A DNA stretch of 64,000 bases from positions 35,875 through 99,874 of the forward strand of contig JAHDNF010000025.1 in the NCBI GenBank assembly GCA_018435605.1, written 5' to 3'. The DNA is from a bacterium. Lineage in GTDB: Bacteria; Auribacterota; Auribacteria; Auribacterales; Auribacteraceae. The position numbers and the translations under genes are program-made. Of the stretch, positions 16,814-26,341 are shown piece after piece; the first letter of the stretch is position 1; every line of letters begins with the position of its first letter. The notes under the pieces were generated by a model. The model saw nothing but the letters and a program-made list of their open reading frames with translations. It searched no databases and was not told the DNA's origin.

Positions 16814-17194
16814 ATGCGCTTCCCTGAAACATTGCGATATACACCTTCTCACGAATGGATCGAGGTAACCGGAAAAAAAGCCCGCGTAGGCATTACCGAC
16901 TTCGCCCAGAAAGAACTCGGCGATATTGTCTTTGTCGAACTGCCGGAAGCCGGACGCACCGTAAAGGCGCAACAGGCATGCTGTGTGGTGGAATCGGTAA
17001 AAACCGCCAGCGACATTTATTCGCCTGTAGACGGCACAATAACCGCGGTAAACGCAGACTTGGACAAAAAACCGGAACTGATCAACGAAGATTGTTACGC
17101 CAAAGGCTGGATTTTTGAAATCGAACTGACCAATCCCGCCCAAATCGACAATCTTTTGACCGCCAAATCATATAGCGAATCGTACGCCACCTGA
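16814..17194 (+). CDS. gcvH: Glycine cleavage system H protein
   Basis: The lipoylated shuttle protein of the glycine cleavage complex. The 126-aa length is normal. The swinging-arm Lys63 lies in VVESVKTASDIYSPVDG. The lead-in HEWIEVTGKKARVGITDFAQKELGDIVFVELP matches the family. AAGGAGAG lies before the ATG, 27 bases after gcvT. Lipoylation is probably supplied by the ligase or octanoyltransferase that ends this operon. Confidence 0.97.
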   Translation: MRFPETLRYTPSHEWIEVTGKKARVGITDFAQKELGDIVFVELPEAGRTVKAQQACCVVESVKTASDIYSPVDGTITAVNADLDKKPELINEDCYAKGWIFEIELTNPAQIDNLLTAKSYSESYAT

Positions 17195-17213
17195 TACAAA
17201 ACCGAGGTTTTAT

Positions 17214-18563
17214 ATGGATTACGTCCCAGCATCCGATAACGATATTAAACATATTCTCGATACCATAGGGGTTTCGTCGGTAGACTGCCTGCTTAACATG
17301 ATTCCCGAAAAGATATTGCGCAAACCCGTGGATATGCCTGACGGAATGAGCGAACACGACGCCGCAAAACAACTGAAAAAAATGGCTTGCGCCAACCACG
17401 ACATCGACCGCTATCCCTGTTTTATCGGCGCAGGCGCGTACGACCATATAGTGCCGGCGGTGGTTCGCAGTATCGCAGGCCGAAGCGAATTTGCCACAGC
17501 GTATACGCCGTACCAGCCCGAAGCCAGTCAGGGAACTTTACAGGCTATCTTCGAGTATCAAAGCATGATTTGCGAACTTACAGGACTTGCCGTATCCAAC
17601 GCTTCTCTATACGACGGCGGATCGGCGTGCGCGGAAGCGGCGTTGATGATGATCAATTCCGCCAGAAACAAAAACCGGATTCTCGTCTCGCAAACCCTGC
17701 ATCCTTTTTACAAAGCGGTAATAAAAACTTATCTGCAAAATATCGACGCGCAAGTAGTTGCCGTGCCGGCAAAAAACGGCGTCACCGATCTTGACCGCCT
17801 CGACGGCATGATCGACGACTCTACCGCAGGGATTATCATACAATCGCCCAACTTTTTCGGATGTATTGAAGACATAAAACCTGTAAGCGAAAAAATTCAC
17901 CGCGCCGGCGGACTTACGGCTATGGTTTGCAACCCCATTTCTCTGGGCGTTCTGGCATCGCCCGCCGAATGCGGAGCGGACATCGCTGTCGGCGAAGGCC
18001 AGCCGCTGGGCATCGACCTTTCTTACGGCGGCCCTTATTTCGGGTTTATGGCTACGACAAAACAGTTGATGCGGAAAATGCCGGGCAGAATAGTCGGCAT
18101 GACTTCCGATCATCACGGAAGCCGCTGTTATGTGCTTACACTGCAGGCACGCGAACAGCACATACGGCGCGAAAAAGCCACGTCAAATATCTGCACCAAC
18201 CAAGCTCTTATGGCGTTACAGGGATGTATATATATGGCATGGCTGGGCAAAAACGGATTGAGGCAGATAGCTACTCAAAACGTAATACGCGCCCATTACG
18301 CGCAGGAACAAGCGTGTTCCGTAAAAGGTGTGTCGCTAATGTATACAGCGCCGTTTTTTAACGAATTTTGCCTGAAAATAGATACCGGCGCGAAACCCGC
18401 CGACATTGTAGCCGCCATGCACGACAAACACGGTCTGCTAGGGGGTATTGCAATCGAGTCTATGGGTAGCGGTATGCCGGACGGATTGCTTGTTTGCGTT
18501 ACGGAAAAACGATCCCGCGAAGAAATCGACCTGTGGGTTGACGCTTTGCGAAAAAGTATTTAA
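17214..18563 (+). CDS. gcvPA: Glycine dehydrogenase (decarboxylating) subunit 1
   Basis: The N-terminal half of P protein, encoded separately as in many Gram-positives, Thermotogae and candidate phyla. The 449-aa product has the family features: YIPASD-like start, FIGAGAYDHIVPAVVRSI, TAYTPYQPEASQGTLQ, SLYDGGSACAEAALMM, SYGGPYFGFMATT and ICTNQALMALQG. It binds subunit 2, which holds the cofactor. It lies 19 bases after gcvH and 24 before gcvPB. Confidence 0.97.
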   Translation: MDYVPASDNDIKHILDTIGVSSVDCLLNMIPEKILRKPVDMPDGMSEHDAAKQLKKMACANHDIDRYPCFIGAGAYDHIVPAVVRSIAGRSEFATAYTPYQPEASQGTLQAIFEYQSMICELTGLAVSNASLYDGGSACAEAALMMINSARNKNRILVSQTLHPFYKAVIKTYLQNIDAQVVAVPAKNGVTDLDRLDGMIDDSTAGIIIQSPNFFGCIEDIKPVSEKIHRAGGLTAMVCNPISLGVLASPAECGADIAVGEGQPLGIDLSYGGPYFGFMATTKQLMRKMPGRIVGMTSDHHGSRCYVLTLQAREQHIRREKATSNICTNQALMALQGCIYMAWLGKNGLRQIATQNVIRAHYAQEQACSVKGVSLMYTAPFFNEFCLKIDTGAKPADIVAAMHDKHGLLGGIAIESMGSGMPDGLLVCVTEKRSREEIDLWVDALRKSI

Positions 18564-18587
18564 CACCTGAACGGACAAGGTCTTAAC

Positions 18588-20048
18588 ATGTACGAAAAAT
18601 TGATCGCTGAATTGAGTTCCCCCGGCAGAAACGCATTTTCCCTTACAGCATGGAACGGCGAGGAAACATCTGTCGGACAATATATTCCTGAGAATTTGCT
18701 ACGCACAGAACCGGCAAAGCTACCTGAGGTGTCTAAAATAGATATCGTACGGCACTTCACAAGATTATCACAAAAAAATTTTTCCATAGACACCAATTTC
18801 TATCCGCTCGGTTCCTGCACAATGAAATATAACCCGAAAATAAACGAGGAAACAGCTCGGCTGGCCGGATTTGCCCATACGCATCCGCTTCAGCCTGCAT
18901 CGTCTGTACAGGGACTGCTAAAATTGCTCTACTGCATGGAACGCAGTTTATCCGCGCTGTGCGGTATGGATGCGTTCACGCTTCAGCCTGCCGCAGGCGC
19001 TCACGGCGAGCTGACAGGCATGATGCTGATAAAAGCGTATCACACAAAAAAAGGCGACGGAGTTTCGCGCACACAGGTAATTGTGCCCGATTCATCTCAC
19101 GGGACAAATCCGTCAAGCGCGCATCTGGCAGGATATGAAATCATCACAATCCCCTCGGACGACAGGGGTATGGTTGATTTGGACGCGCTGAAAGCCAATC
19201 TGTCATCACGGACAGCCGCGTTTATGATGACCAATCCGAATACCCTCGGCGTATTTGAAAAAAATATTTTGGAAGTTGCGGATATGGTGCACAAAGCCGG
19301 CGCACTGCTTTATTACGACGGCGCTAACCTCAACCCACTGCTGGGGATATGCCGTCCCGGCGATATGGGATTCGATGTGGTGCATGTCAATCTGCATAAA
19401 ACTTTTTCAACGCCTCACGGCGGAGGAGGGCCGGGGTCGGGGCCTGTTGGAGTGAAATCCATTCTGGAACCCTTTTTGCCTATCCCCAGAATAACAAAAA
19501 ATAACGATACGTTCCTCCTCAACGGTTACTGCCCGGACTCCATAGGCAAGGTATCCGCGTTTTACGGCAACATAGGTATAATAATAAGGGCATACGCTTA
19601 TATTATTATCAACGGTATCAACGGGTTGACTCGTGTAAGCGAACTTGCTGTGCTAAACGCAAACTACCTGATGAGCAGACTTGCCGGATCATTTAACGTG
19701 CCTTACAAAGAAGGAGTAATGCACGAATTTGTCATATCGCTCAAAAAGGAAGCGCAGACCTACGGAGTACGCGCTATGGATGTCGCCAAATGGCTTATAG
19801 ATAACGATATACATCCTCCGACAGTGTATTTTCCCCTGATTGTGGAAGAAGCGTTGATGATTGAACCCACGGAAACGGAAACCATAGACACTCTTGACGA
19901 ATTTATCGAGCACATGATGGCTGTAAAAGATACAATGCGGGGCGACCCGAGCTTGTTTCACGAATTGCCCAGAACAACGGAAATTTGCAGGCCTGACGAA
20001 GTGCAGGCCGCGCGCAACCCGATTCTCACATGGCATGACCGAAACTGA
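18588..20048 (+). CDS. gcvPB: Glycine dehydrogenase (decarboxylating) subunit 2
   Basis: The PLP-binding half of P protein, which decarboxylates glycine and loads the aminomethyl group onto lipoyl-GcvH. The 486-aa product carries the PLP Lys271 in VNLHKTFSTPHGGGGPGSGPVGV. Other landmarks are FYPLGSCTMKYNPK, LQPAAGAHGELTG, DSSHGTNPSSAHLAGYE and YYDGANLN. Its last 14 bases overlap the lipoyl-ligase start, so translation is probably coupled. Confidence 0.97.
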   Translation: MYEKLIAELSSPGRNAFSLTAWNGEETSVGQYIPENLLRTEPAKLPEVSKIDIVRHFTRLSQKNFSIDTNFYPLGSCTMKYNPKINEETARLAGFAHTHPLQPASSVQGLLKLLYCMERSLSALCGMDAFTLQPAAGAHGELTGMMLIKAYHTKKGDGVSRTQVIVPDSSHGTNPSSAHLAGYEIITIPSDDRGMVDLDALKANLSSRTAAFMMTNPNTLGVFEKNILEVADMVHKAGALLYYDGANLNPLLGICRPGDMGFDVVHVNLHKTFSTPHGGGGPGSGPVGVKSILEPFLPIPRITKNNDTFLLNGYCPDSIGKVSAFYGNIGIIIRAYAYIIINGINGLTRVSELAVLNANYLMSRLAGSFNVPYKEGVMHEFVISLKKEAQTYGVRAMDVAKWLIDNDIHPPTVYFPLIVEEALMIEPTETETIDTLDEFIEHMMAVKDTMRGDPSLFHELPRTTEICRPDEVQAARNPILTWHDRN

Positions 20049-20796
20049 TTTGCCCGCACCCGCAACTTTTCCCGGACGGCTTATTGTCGATAAAGCAGAC
20101 GACCCTTACTGGAATATGGCCGTTGACGAAGCCCTTATGGATGAGTGTTCTCGCGCCGGCAGTTTATATCCTGTATTGAGGTTCTACGAGTGGAGCATAC
20201 CCTCCGTATCTATAGGTTATTTCCAATCCGCCTCAAAAATACTAGCCGATCTGAAATCCGGTAAAAAATATTTTCTGGTCAGGCGTCCTACCGGAGGCGG
20301 CGCGGTTGTCCATGATAAAGACGTTACATTTTCTCTGATATTTCCCGAAAAATTGCTTACCGGCGCCGTGATAGACAGCTACAGACTGATCAACGAGTCG
20401 ATCGTGCGTTCCATCGCAGGCAGTCAAGCGGTCATCTTATACGACGATACCGTGGCTACAGGTAAACAAGGTGCTCCGAAATTTTGTTTCAACGAGCCTA
20501 CCCGCTACGATATTATCTGGAAATCTCTCAAGATAGGCGGTAGCGCCCAACGCAGGCGTATGGGTTATGTACTGCATCAGTCATCGTTTTTCTATACCAA
20601 ATGCGCAGAGCTGTTTTGTAGCGCAGGCGGCGAGAATGATATTCGCCGGCTGGTGCGCCGGTCTATAGCACGCGCCGTGGAATCGCTGTTTGGCGTTACA
20701 CTCCGCGAAGACAATCTTACCGAAAACGAAACCGCCTGCGCTCATAAGTTGCGCGAGTCGCGCTACAGTACCGAAGAATGGAATTTTTTCCGGTAA
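20035..20796 (+). CDS. Lipoate-protein ligase / octanoyltransferase (LplA-LipM family)
   Basis: A 253-aa BPL/LplA-fold enzyme that attaches lipoate or octanoate to GcvH-type domains. Visible motifs: NMAVDEALM, VSIGYFQ, RRPTGGGAVVHDKDVTFSL (substrate pocket) and KIGGSAQRRRMGYVLHQ (catalytic Lys region). A Cys in KFCFNEPTRYDI lies where LipM octanoyltransferases carry their acyl-cysteine. This favours LipM over LplA. Overlap with gcvPB and the operon setting point to GcvH as the target. Which acyl donor it uses cannot be read here. Confidence 0.85.
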   Translation: MTETDLPAPATFPGRLIVDKADDPYWNMAVDEALMDECSRAGSLYPVLRFYEWSIPSVSIGYFQSASKILADLKSGKKYFLVRRPTGGGAVVHDKDVTFSLIFPEKLLTGAVIDSYRLINESIVRSIAGSQAVILYDDTVATGKQGAPKFCFNEPTRYDIIWKSLKIGGSAQRRRMGYVLHQSSFFYTKCAELFCSAGGENDIRRLVRRSIARAVESLFGVTLREDNLTENETACAHKLRESRYSTEEWNFFR

Positions 20797-20935
20797 AATA
20801 TTCTGTTATTGGGATAAATATACCTGCCCGCGCGCTCCCCGTATTCTTATCCTGCCTCAAAACCTGTCTGGCCTGATTTTTGCGGATAAACCTGCCAACG
20901 CCAACTCAATCACAACACAACACAGGAGGACGGTT

Positions 20936-21235
20936 ATGTCATTTGGTATTTTGGAAGGAATCTCTCTGTTGGGAACGGTAGGCAAGATACTCAACCCGCA
21001 AGCCGCGGCAGGACAAACAGTGCAAAAAACATCGATTGACCGCAACGAATTTATGTCGCTTTTTCAGGAAGCGATGAGCAAGTATGATGAAAAAAATACT
21101 GTAGACGAAGCAACCGCAAAAGATAAACTGGAAATGCTGTTCAATTATCTGGACAGCAATCAGGACGGAACTGTCAGCAAATCGGAATTCTCGAATCTCG
21201 CTTCGCTGGTTACTGAAGGCAACCTAAAAATATAG
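20936..21235 (+). CDS. Small EF-hand protein
   Basis: A 99-aa protein with AGGAGGA before the start at 20936. One canonical calcium-binding loop, DSNQDGTVSKSE, sits in the C-terminal half. An upstream helix pair (EFMSLFQEAMSKYDEKNTVD) may be a degenerate second EF-hand. The N-terminus (FGILEGISLLGTVGKIL) is hydrophobic but not a clear signal peptide. It ends at a strong terminator. Calcium binding is inferred from the loop; the role is unknown. Confidence 0.75.
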   Translation: MSFGILEGISLLGTVGKILNPQAAAGQTVQKTSIDRNEFMSLFQEAMSKYDEKNTVDEATAKDKLEMLFNYLDSNQDGTVSKSEFSNLASLVTEGNLKI

Positions 21236-21248
21236 CCGTTTTAGAGAT

Positions 21249-21281
21249 GAGGGTATCGCGAAAAACCTTCGCGATACCCTC
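21249..21281. terminator. Bidirectional terminator
   Basis: A perfect stem GAGGGTATCGCGA / TCGCGATACCCTC with a 7-base loop, between the convergent EF-hand gene and the small exported protein gene. The T-tract is short (ACGTTTTC). Confidence 0.75.
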
Positions 21282-21287
21282 ACGTTT

Positions 21288-21563
21288 TCAATCGGATACT
21301 TTGCCGGAGCGCAGTTCTTTTATCTCTTCATCGGAAAAACCCATATCTTTGAGTTCGCTGTCGCTTAGGTTTTCAAGCGGCACTTCATAGTCCGGAGAAG
21401 TATAATCGGAAATTTCTTCATCTTCATGAATGCCTTTTTCAAACTGTAGCCGGCTTTCAATAGGCATTTGAGCTATGGTAATAACAGAGTCGTTAGCGCT
21501 GGCATACAAAACAGATACACAACTAAACACAACGGCTGTAGCTACTAAAACAAGATATTTCAT
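21288..21563 (-). CDS. Small exported protein, unknown function
   Basis: A 91-aa protein with a clear signal peptide (MKYLVLVATAVVFSCVSVLYASA, cleavage near residue 23). The mature part is acidic. It ends in a helical SDSELKDMGFSDEEIKELR block that looks like a small protein-binding helix-hairpin. AAGGAT before the ATG supports the start. No family recognised. Confidence 0.65.
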   Translation of the reverse strand: MKYLVLVATAVVFSCVSVLYASANDSVITIAQMPIESRLQFEKGIHEDEEISDYTSPDYEVPLENLSDSELKDMGFSDEEIKELRSGKVSD

Positions 21564-21865
21564 GGTATTTTATCCTTTTTACTAAATTGTAGTTTTGCGT
21601 CGATAATGCGAAAACACCTGCTTTTCGTCACGGCGGACGGGAACGGTAGCGCCGTTTAACAAGATGATTTACGGCGTATTTACACCAATGCTTGCCTGTG
21701 ATTTTGCATGGATAAGGATTGATCGACATATACCGGTTTTCTCAACGTAAAATTAACTCGCTACAAAAAATCTAGTTTCGCAAGCTACCAATACGACATT
21801 TTTCAATATAACTGAAAAATCATAAAAACAATACAAAAATTTATCATGGGGTATAAGTGAAGCTA
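21564..21865. other. Intergenic region
   Basis: About 300 bases between two reverse-strand genes. I see no RNA gene, repeat or small ORF in it. Confidence 0.4.
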
Positions 21866-22630
21866 TTAAGAGCGTGTTTTGCGGACAATACGAATCAACA
21901 GTAAACCGCCGAAAAAACAAAACGCAACGGCTGAGGGTTCAGGAATAGGAACGCCGGTTACGGTTATATCGTCGATATAAACCTTGGCGTCGTACTCGTC
22001 TTCCAAGTCCGGATACAAAACCGAAACTACCAGCGCAATGGAGCTTCCGGCATTGGAGATAAACTGGCTGAGCGAACTTAAATCAGCTGTGAAAGAAGCC
22101 TTATTCTGTGTGGAATAACTTGTGTTAAAGGGTGAATCGTACGAAGAGGGGTCGGGTGTTACATCCATCAGGCCTTCCTGTATGCCCGTATAATTGAAGT
22201 TCAAAAGATAGATGGGGTTGTGAAAAACCTTGTTGCCCTGACCGACCAGCAAAATTTCCGCAGTCAGTATGGTAGGTATTTCCAATGCTTCCTGCGATGC
22301 GGTTATGTACTCAAAATAAAAATTGAATGTTATGGACTGCAAAAAATAGTTGTTCAGATTGACCATTATTGCCGCGGAAGACTCAAAATCCGGAAACGAC
22401 CCTTCCAGTTTAAGCATTTTATCGCTACCGGTATTATAAATCGTTCCGCCGGTAAAAGATATGTTTTGGTTAGCGGAATTTTTCAGTCCGGACAAATTGC
22501 CGAACGAATCGCCGTGGTTAAATGAAGTATCTTCGAAATCCTGATAATAAATCGTAGTGGTAGCGCTTAGCAGGGGGCAAAATACAGCGGTCAAAACCAG
22601 TAACGCACCGGCATAAAAAAGATTCTTCAT
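21866..22630 (-). CDS. PEP-CTERM exported protein
   Basis: A 254-aa protein with a signal peptide (MKNLFYAGALLVLTAVFCPLLSA). The C-terminal sorting signal is PIPEPSAVAF, a hydrophobic stretch and the basic tail RIVRKTRS. Exosortases recognise this signal and attach such proteins to surface polysaccharide. The middle looks like a beta-sandwich adhesion-type domain (YYQDFEDTSFNHGD, VYIDDITVTG). No exosortase gene is in this window. Confidence 0.85.
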   Translation of the reverse strand: MKNLFYAGALLVLTAVFCPLLSATTTIYYQDFEDTSFNHGDSFGNLSGLKNSANQNISFTGGTIYNTGSDKMLKLEGSFPDFESSAAIMVNLNNYFLQSITFNFYFEYITASQEALEIPTILTAEILLVGQGNKVFHNPIYLLNFNYTGIQEGLMDVTPDPSSYDSPFNTSYSTQNKASFTADLSSLSQFISNAGSSIALVVSVLYPDLEDEYDAKVYIDDITVTGVPIPEPSAVAFCFFGGLLLIRIVRKTRS

Positions 22631-22872
22631 TTTAGTATCCTTAATTTACAATGAGATAAGTCAAAACACGTATAAAAAGCCGAGTTAAAATATATATAAT
22701 ACCGTACAGAATTCGCGAAAATGAATTCAACCAATCCGTTCGATTCCGCCGAAACACAACTATTCATCATACAAAAAACCTACTAAATATATAACATATC
22801 AAATTGTTTTTTACAACATTAATTTTTTGTTTTTTTAGATATTTTTATTATATAACACACACAAAATGTCTA

Positions 22873-22893
22873 TACTGTACACGGTATACAGTA
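22873..22893. promoter_or_regulatory. Candidate operator palindrome
   Basis: TACTGTA / TACAGTA arms separated by seven bases, in the gap downstream of the TPR gene and upstream of the PEP-CTERM gene. The form suits a dimeric repressor; no regulator is identified. Confidence 0.3.
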
Positions 22894-22927
22894 CGTATTC
22901 TTATCTTGGCAGACACGTTACAAAAGT

Positions 22928-24010
22928 TTACCGCGCTGATTCCGATTTGCCTAATTTCTGATAGAGAAGTTTCAAGCGGGCTTTTGCCTCGGTGTTCCAA
23001 TCGGACTGCGGGGACATTTTAAGGGATTTTTCGTAGTATATGATAGCTTGTTCGAAATCACCCATCTGCTCGTAACATAAACCGAGGCTGTTGTAAGCGT
23101 AGAAATGATTGGGATCATTCTCTATAGATTTTTTAAGAAACGGAATAGCCCGTTCGAAATCATGTCGTTCCCGAAGAAGGTCGCCGAGATTGTAAATACT
23201 TGCGTTGTAGTTTTTATCCAGTGTCAACGCCTGATTGAATTGTAGCATCGCGTCGTCAAGGATACCCATAGACCTGTAGGCAGTGCCGAGATTATTGTAA
23301 TAATCGGGGTTCGAGGAGTCAAGCTCTATCGCCTTCTGATAAAACCTTACAGCAGTCTGGTATTGCTGTTTCGCTTTGTAGCAGTTTGCCATATCGTAAT
23401 AAATAGCAGGATTGCCGGGCAATAATTCGAGCGCCTTGAGATAGGTGTCGATCGCCTCATCGATCTGCCGTTCCTCGAAATACAATTTTCCCAGACTCAT
23501 GTATGTATAGGGGCTTTCCGGATTCAACTCTATGGCGCGCATAAACGAACTGACCGCCTGTACAGGGTTGTCTATGGAGGCGTATATCATGCCGCGCTGG
23601 TAATGGGCGTCAGCTACTTGCGGCATCAATTCTATAGCCTGCGCTATGGCGTCAAGCGCTTCGTACGGTTTGTCCATCAGATAATACGTTACGCTCAGGT
23701 TATAAAATACGTTCGCGTTATCCGGATACTTAATCGCCATATCCTTAAACGCGGCGAGAGCCTGTTCTTTTTTTCCCTGATTAAACATATTGATTATAAC
23801 CCCAAACTGCCTGCCAAGCTCAAGCTCTTCCTGCGACAAAGAGTTCGGATCGTATTGTTCCTGTACTGTATGCGGTTGTAAAGCAACGCTCTGTCCGGTC
23901 TTGTTTACAGAACCGTCGTTGTCCGACAGTTGCGTTTGAGCGGTAACCGTCAAGCATACAGCGAACACGCAAAAAACAACGGTCAGGATTGGCAACAATT
24001 TGGTTTTCAT
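22928..24010 (-). CDS. Exported tetratricopeptide-repeat protein
   Basis: A 360-aa protein with a signal peptide (residues 1-24, ending LTVTA-QTQ). About eight consecutive TPR units run from residue 75 to 345. Repeats such as PDNANVFYNLSVTYYLMDKPYEALDAI and PDYYNNLGTAYRSMGILDDAMLQF keep the Ala/Gly/Pro positions. It is a periplasmic or surface scaffold for protein contacts. It lies 27 bases after the ThiC/BzaF gene and may share its transcript, but a functional link is not evident. Confidence 0.8.
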   Translation of the reverse strand: MKTKLLPILTVVFCVFAVCLTVTAQTQLSDNDGSVNKTGQSVALQPHTVQEQYDPNSLSQEELELGRQFGVIINMFNQGKKEQALAAFKDMAIKYPDNANVFYNLSVTYYLMDKPYEALDAIAQAIELMPQVADAHYQRGMIYASIDNPVQAVSSFMRAIELNPESPYTYMSLGKLYFEERQIDEAIDTYLKALELLPGNPAIYYDMANCYKAKQQYQTAVRFYQKAIELDSSNPDYYNNLGTAYRSMGILDDAMLQFNQALTLDKNYNASIYNLGDLLRERHDFERAIPFLKKSIENDPNHFYAYNSLGLCYEQMGDFEQAIIYYEKSLKMSPQSDWNTEAKARLKLLYQKLGKSESAR

Positions 24011-24037
24011 GGCATACTACCTTTGTTTTTTATATGG

Positions 24038-25297
24038 TTACGATTCACGAGTCAATTTCATCGAGCAGTAATCGCCGCACATGGAACATACATTAACGCT
24101 GTCGCTACCTCGGGCTGTATCTTTGCGTTCTCTTGCTTTTTGCGGGTCTATAGCCAGTTCGAACTGTTTTTCCCAGTCGAAATCTATACGGGCTTTTGCC
24201 ATGGCGTTATCCCATTGCCGTGCGCCCGCCTTGCCCCGCGCCAGATCTGCGGCGTGAGCCGCTATCCGCGAAGCGACAACACCTTCACGAACATCGGTTA
24301 CCGTGGGCAAACCCAAATGTTCGCGCGGAGTCAGATAACACAAAAACGACGCGCCCCAGTAGGCGGCTAAGGTTCCGCCGATAGCTCCGCAGATATGATC
24401 GTATCCCGGAGCGACATCGGTTACCAGAGGACCCAGCACATAAAACGGGGTTGAACCGGCAAACTGCGTTTTAAGCTCCATGTTGCGCTGTATCTGATCG
24501 AGCGGGACATGCCCCGGACCTTCAATCATTACCTGTACACCGGCTTCCCTGCACCGGTTGGCCAGAACGCCTAAAACTTCCAGTTCACTTATCTGAGCCC
24601 GGTCGGTAGCATCGTTGATGCAACCGGGACGCAACCCGTCGCCGAGACTGATTGTTACGTCGTATGTCCTGCAAATTTCCAATATGTCGTCAAACCTCTC
24701 GTAAAGAGGGTTTTCCTGTCCTGTGCGTTTCATGAAACTCACCAGATACGCCCCGCCTCTGCTGACTACACCCATCAACCGGTTGTTAATGTCGGCTATA
24801 TGGCTACGCAAAACTCCGGCGTGAATGGTAAAAAAATCCACCCCCTGCTGAGCCTGATCCCTGATTATATCCAAATATTTCTCAATAGAAAAATCGGCCT
24901 TATGCTTTACCATAAGCTCATAGATGGGCACTGTTCCGACAGGCACACTGCATCTGTCAAGTATAGCCTGCCGTATGGCGTGCAAATCGCCTCCGGTGCT
25001 TAAATCCATTACCGCGTCCGCTCCGGCGCAAAGGGCTATTTCAAGTTTCTCTATTTCATATTCTACTTCAGGATACGACTGTGACGTGCCGATATTCGCG
25101 TTTATTTTTGTCAGTAGCCGCTCGCCGATACCTATCGGATTTACGGTTTGCAAACGGCGGGTATTGACGGGTATTACTACGGAGCCGTCAGCTACAAGAC
25201 TTCGTATTTCTTGCGGCGTAAAACCTTCTTTTTGCGCTACCGCTTCCATGGCTTTTGTGATAACTCCGTCTCTAGCGGCCTCCAATTGGGTGGTCAT
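24038..25297 (-). CDS. ThiC/BzaF family radical SAM enzyme (short clade)
   Basis: A 419-aa enzyme of the family that turns aminoimidazole ribotide into HMP-phosphate (ThiC, thiamine) or 5-hydroxybenzimidazole (BzaF, anaerobic cobamide lower ligand). Core motifs: GADAVMDLSTGGDLHAIR, DFFTIHAGV, SLGDGLRPGCINDATD and MIEGPGHVPLDQI. The cluster Cys lie in the C-terminal CSMCGDYC (residues 404, 407, 411). This is the CX2CX3C form; proteobacterial ThiC has CX2CX4C and is longer. No TPP riboswitch is seen upstream. The metV neighbour fits corrinoid-linked one-carbon metabolism, so BzaF remains a real alternative to ThiC. Confidence 0.9.
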   Translation of the reverse strand: MTTQLEAARDGVITKAMEAVAQKEGFTPQEIRSLVADGSVVIPVNTRRLQTVNPIGIGERLLTKINANIGTSQSYPEVEYEIEKLEIALCAGADAVMDLSTGGDLHAIRQAILDRCSVPVGTVPIYELMVKHKADFSIEKYLDIIRDQAQQGVDFFTIHAGVLRSHIADINNRLMGVVSRGGAYLVSFMKRTGQENPLYERFDDILEICRTYDVTISLGDGLRPGCINDATDRAQISELEVLGVLANRCREAGVQVMIEGPGHVPLDQIQRNMELKTQFAGSTPFYVLGPLVTDVAPGYDHICGAIGGTLAAYWGASFLCYLTPREHLGLPTVTDVREGVVASRIAAHAADLARGKAGARQWDNAMAKARIDFDWEKQFELAIDPQKARERKDTARGSDSVNVCSMCGDYCSMKLTRES

Positions 25298-25338
25298 TAA
25301 ACTGAACTCCTTACTTAAATAAATTATTATAAAAAATA

Positions 25339-25995
25339 TTATTGTCTTTTCTTCGTATCAAGATGAAACGGTTTTTCGCGCGTTTGCCGGTCTGCGGGTA
25401 ATGTTATATCGTCGAGTTTGTCAAGCCGTCCGCAGGCTTTTAATCGTTTGTATATCAATATCCACGCGCAGTCGTTATCAGGGTTAACCTCGCATTTGCC
25501 GTCCACAGGGCCTCCGCACGGGCCGTTGAGCAATCCTTTAGCGCAACGGGTAACCGGACAAATCCCGCCGGTCTTATTTAATACACAATTACCGCACATG
25601 GAACACGTTTCAGCGTATTTGCCTATCCTCTCCACATTGCCGAGAAACAAGGAATCCAGCGCGCTAAAAATCGGTTTATCGTCTATTACCGAACCTATAG
25701 ACTGCACTCCTGCCCCGCAGGCAAGCACTAAAAGGCAGGCCGCGTCCTCAACCTGCCGGCTGTTTACGCGCAACTCTTTTCTGCATAACATCTGCTGGCA
25801 GGTTTCGTCCGGTATTATCCAGCCGGTAACCGATTTGCCGTTATGCTCGAGAAACTCCTGCATTTCAAGAACCTCTTTTTCGCCGCCGGTATTGCAGGCG
25901 GTAGCGCAACTTCCGCATCCGACCAGAAACACAGACCGGTAGCCTTCAAGTACGCACAGCAGGTTTTTCTTATCTTTCGCCGATGTTATTATCAT
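25339..25995 (-). CDS. metV: Methylenetetrahydrofolate reductase C-terminal domain protein (MetV-like)
   Basis: A 218-aa iron-sulfur protein of the MTHFR_C family. It partners MetF in the MetFV methylene-THF reductase of acetogens and relatives. Cys-rich blocks: LVGCGSCATACNTGG near the N-terminus, then ETCSMCGNCVLNKTGGICPVTRCAKGLLNGPCGGPVDGKCEVN. The last one is diagnostic. It lies 41 bases before the ThiC/BzaF gene. The methylene-THF it would use is the product of the gcv operon in this window. No metF gene is visible here. Confidence 0.85.
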   Translation of the reverse strand: MIITSAKDKKNLLCVLEGYRSVFLVGCGSCATACNTGGEKEVLEMQEFLEHNGKSVTGWIIPDETCQQMLCRKELRVNSRQVEDAACLLVLACGAGVQSIGSVIDDKPIFSALDSLFLGNVERIGKYAETCSMCGNCVLNKTGGICPVTRCAKGLLNGPCGGPVDGKCEVNPDNDCAWILIYKRLKACGRLDKLDDITLPADRQTREKPFHLDTKKRQ

Positions 25996-26341
25996 TGGTC
26001 GTTTCCATGTAGTTCCATTGTTCGAGAGCGCGCCCGATCAATTTCCGCGCGTCTATATTTCCATCCATACCGCCGGACGGATGGTCCAGATACGTTACTG
26101 TAATCTTGTTGCCGGCAACACCGGTACGATACGAATCCGATGTATATTCACTATGTATTCCCGGGCAGGCTTCTTTCCGCTCAATCGATACGGTAGCCAT
26201 ATTATTAGACTGTATATGCCCATGTGTGTTTAAACCGGACGGCTGTTTTTCCGGCGCGACAGGCACAGGCTTATCCGATTCGTAAGCGGATATACTGAAT
26301 TCCATTTGTAACTCATTTTCGTCATTCTTTTTTCTTTTCAT
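25970..26341 (-). CDS. Hypothetical protein upstream of metV
   Basis: A 123-aa reading from the ATG at 26341 (MKRKKNDENELQM). It is hydrophilic, with no signal peptide or recognised domain, and overlaps metV by 26 bases. The start is uncertain: neither this ATG nor a TTG at 26377 has a clear ribosome-binding site. The overlap suggests translational coupling to metV. No function is assigned. Confidence 0.5.
   Translation of the reverse strand: MKRKKNDENELQMEFSISAYESDKPVPVAPEKQPSGLNTHGHIQSNNMATVSIERKEACPGIHSEYTSDSYRTGVAGNKITVTYLDHPSGGMDGNIDARKLIGRALEQWNYMETTNDNNIGER

Noticed and set aside
25296..25340. TPP riboswitch before the ThiC/BzaF gene
   Set aside because: The gap to metV is only 41 bases and lacks the thi-box sequences; none is seen before metV either.
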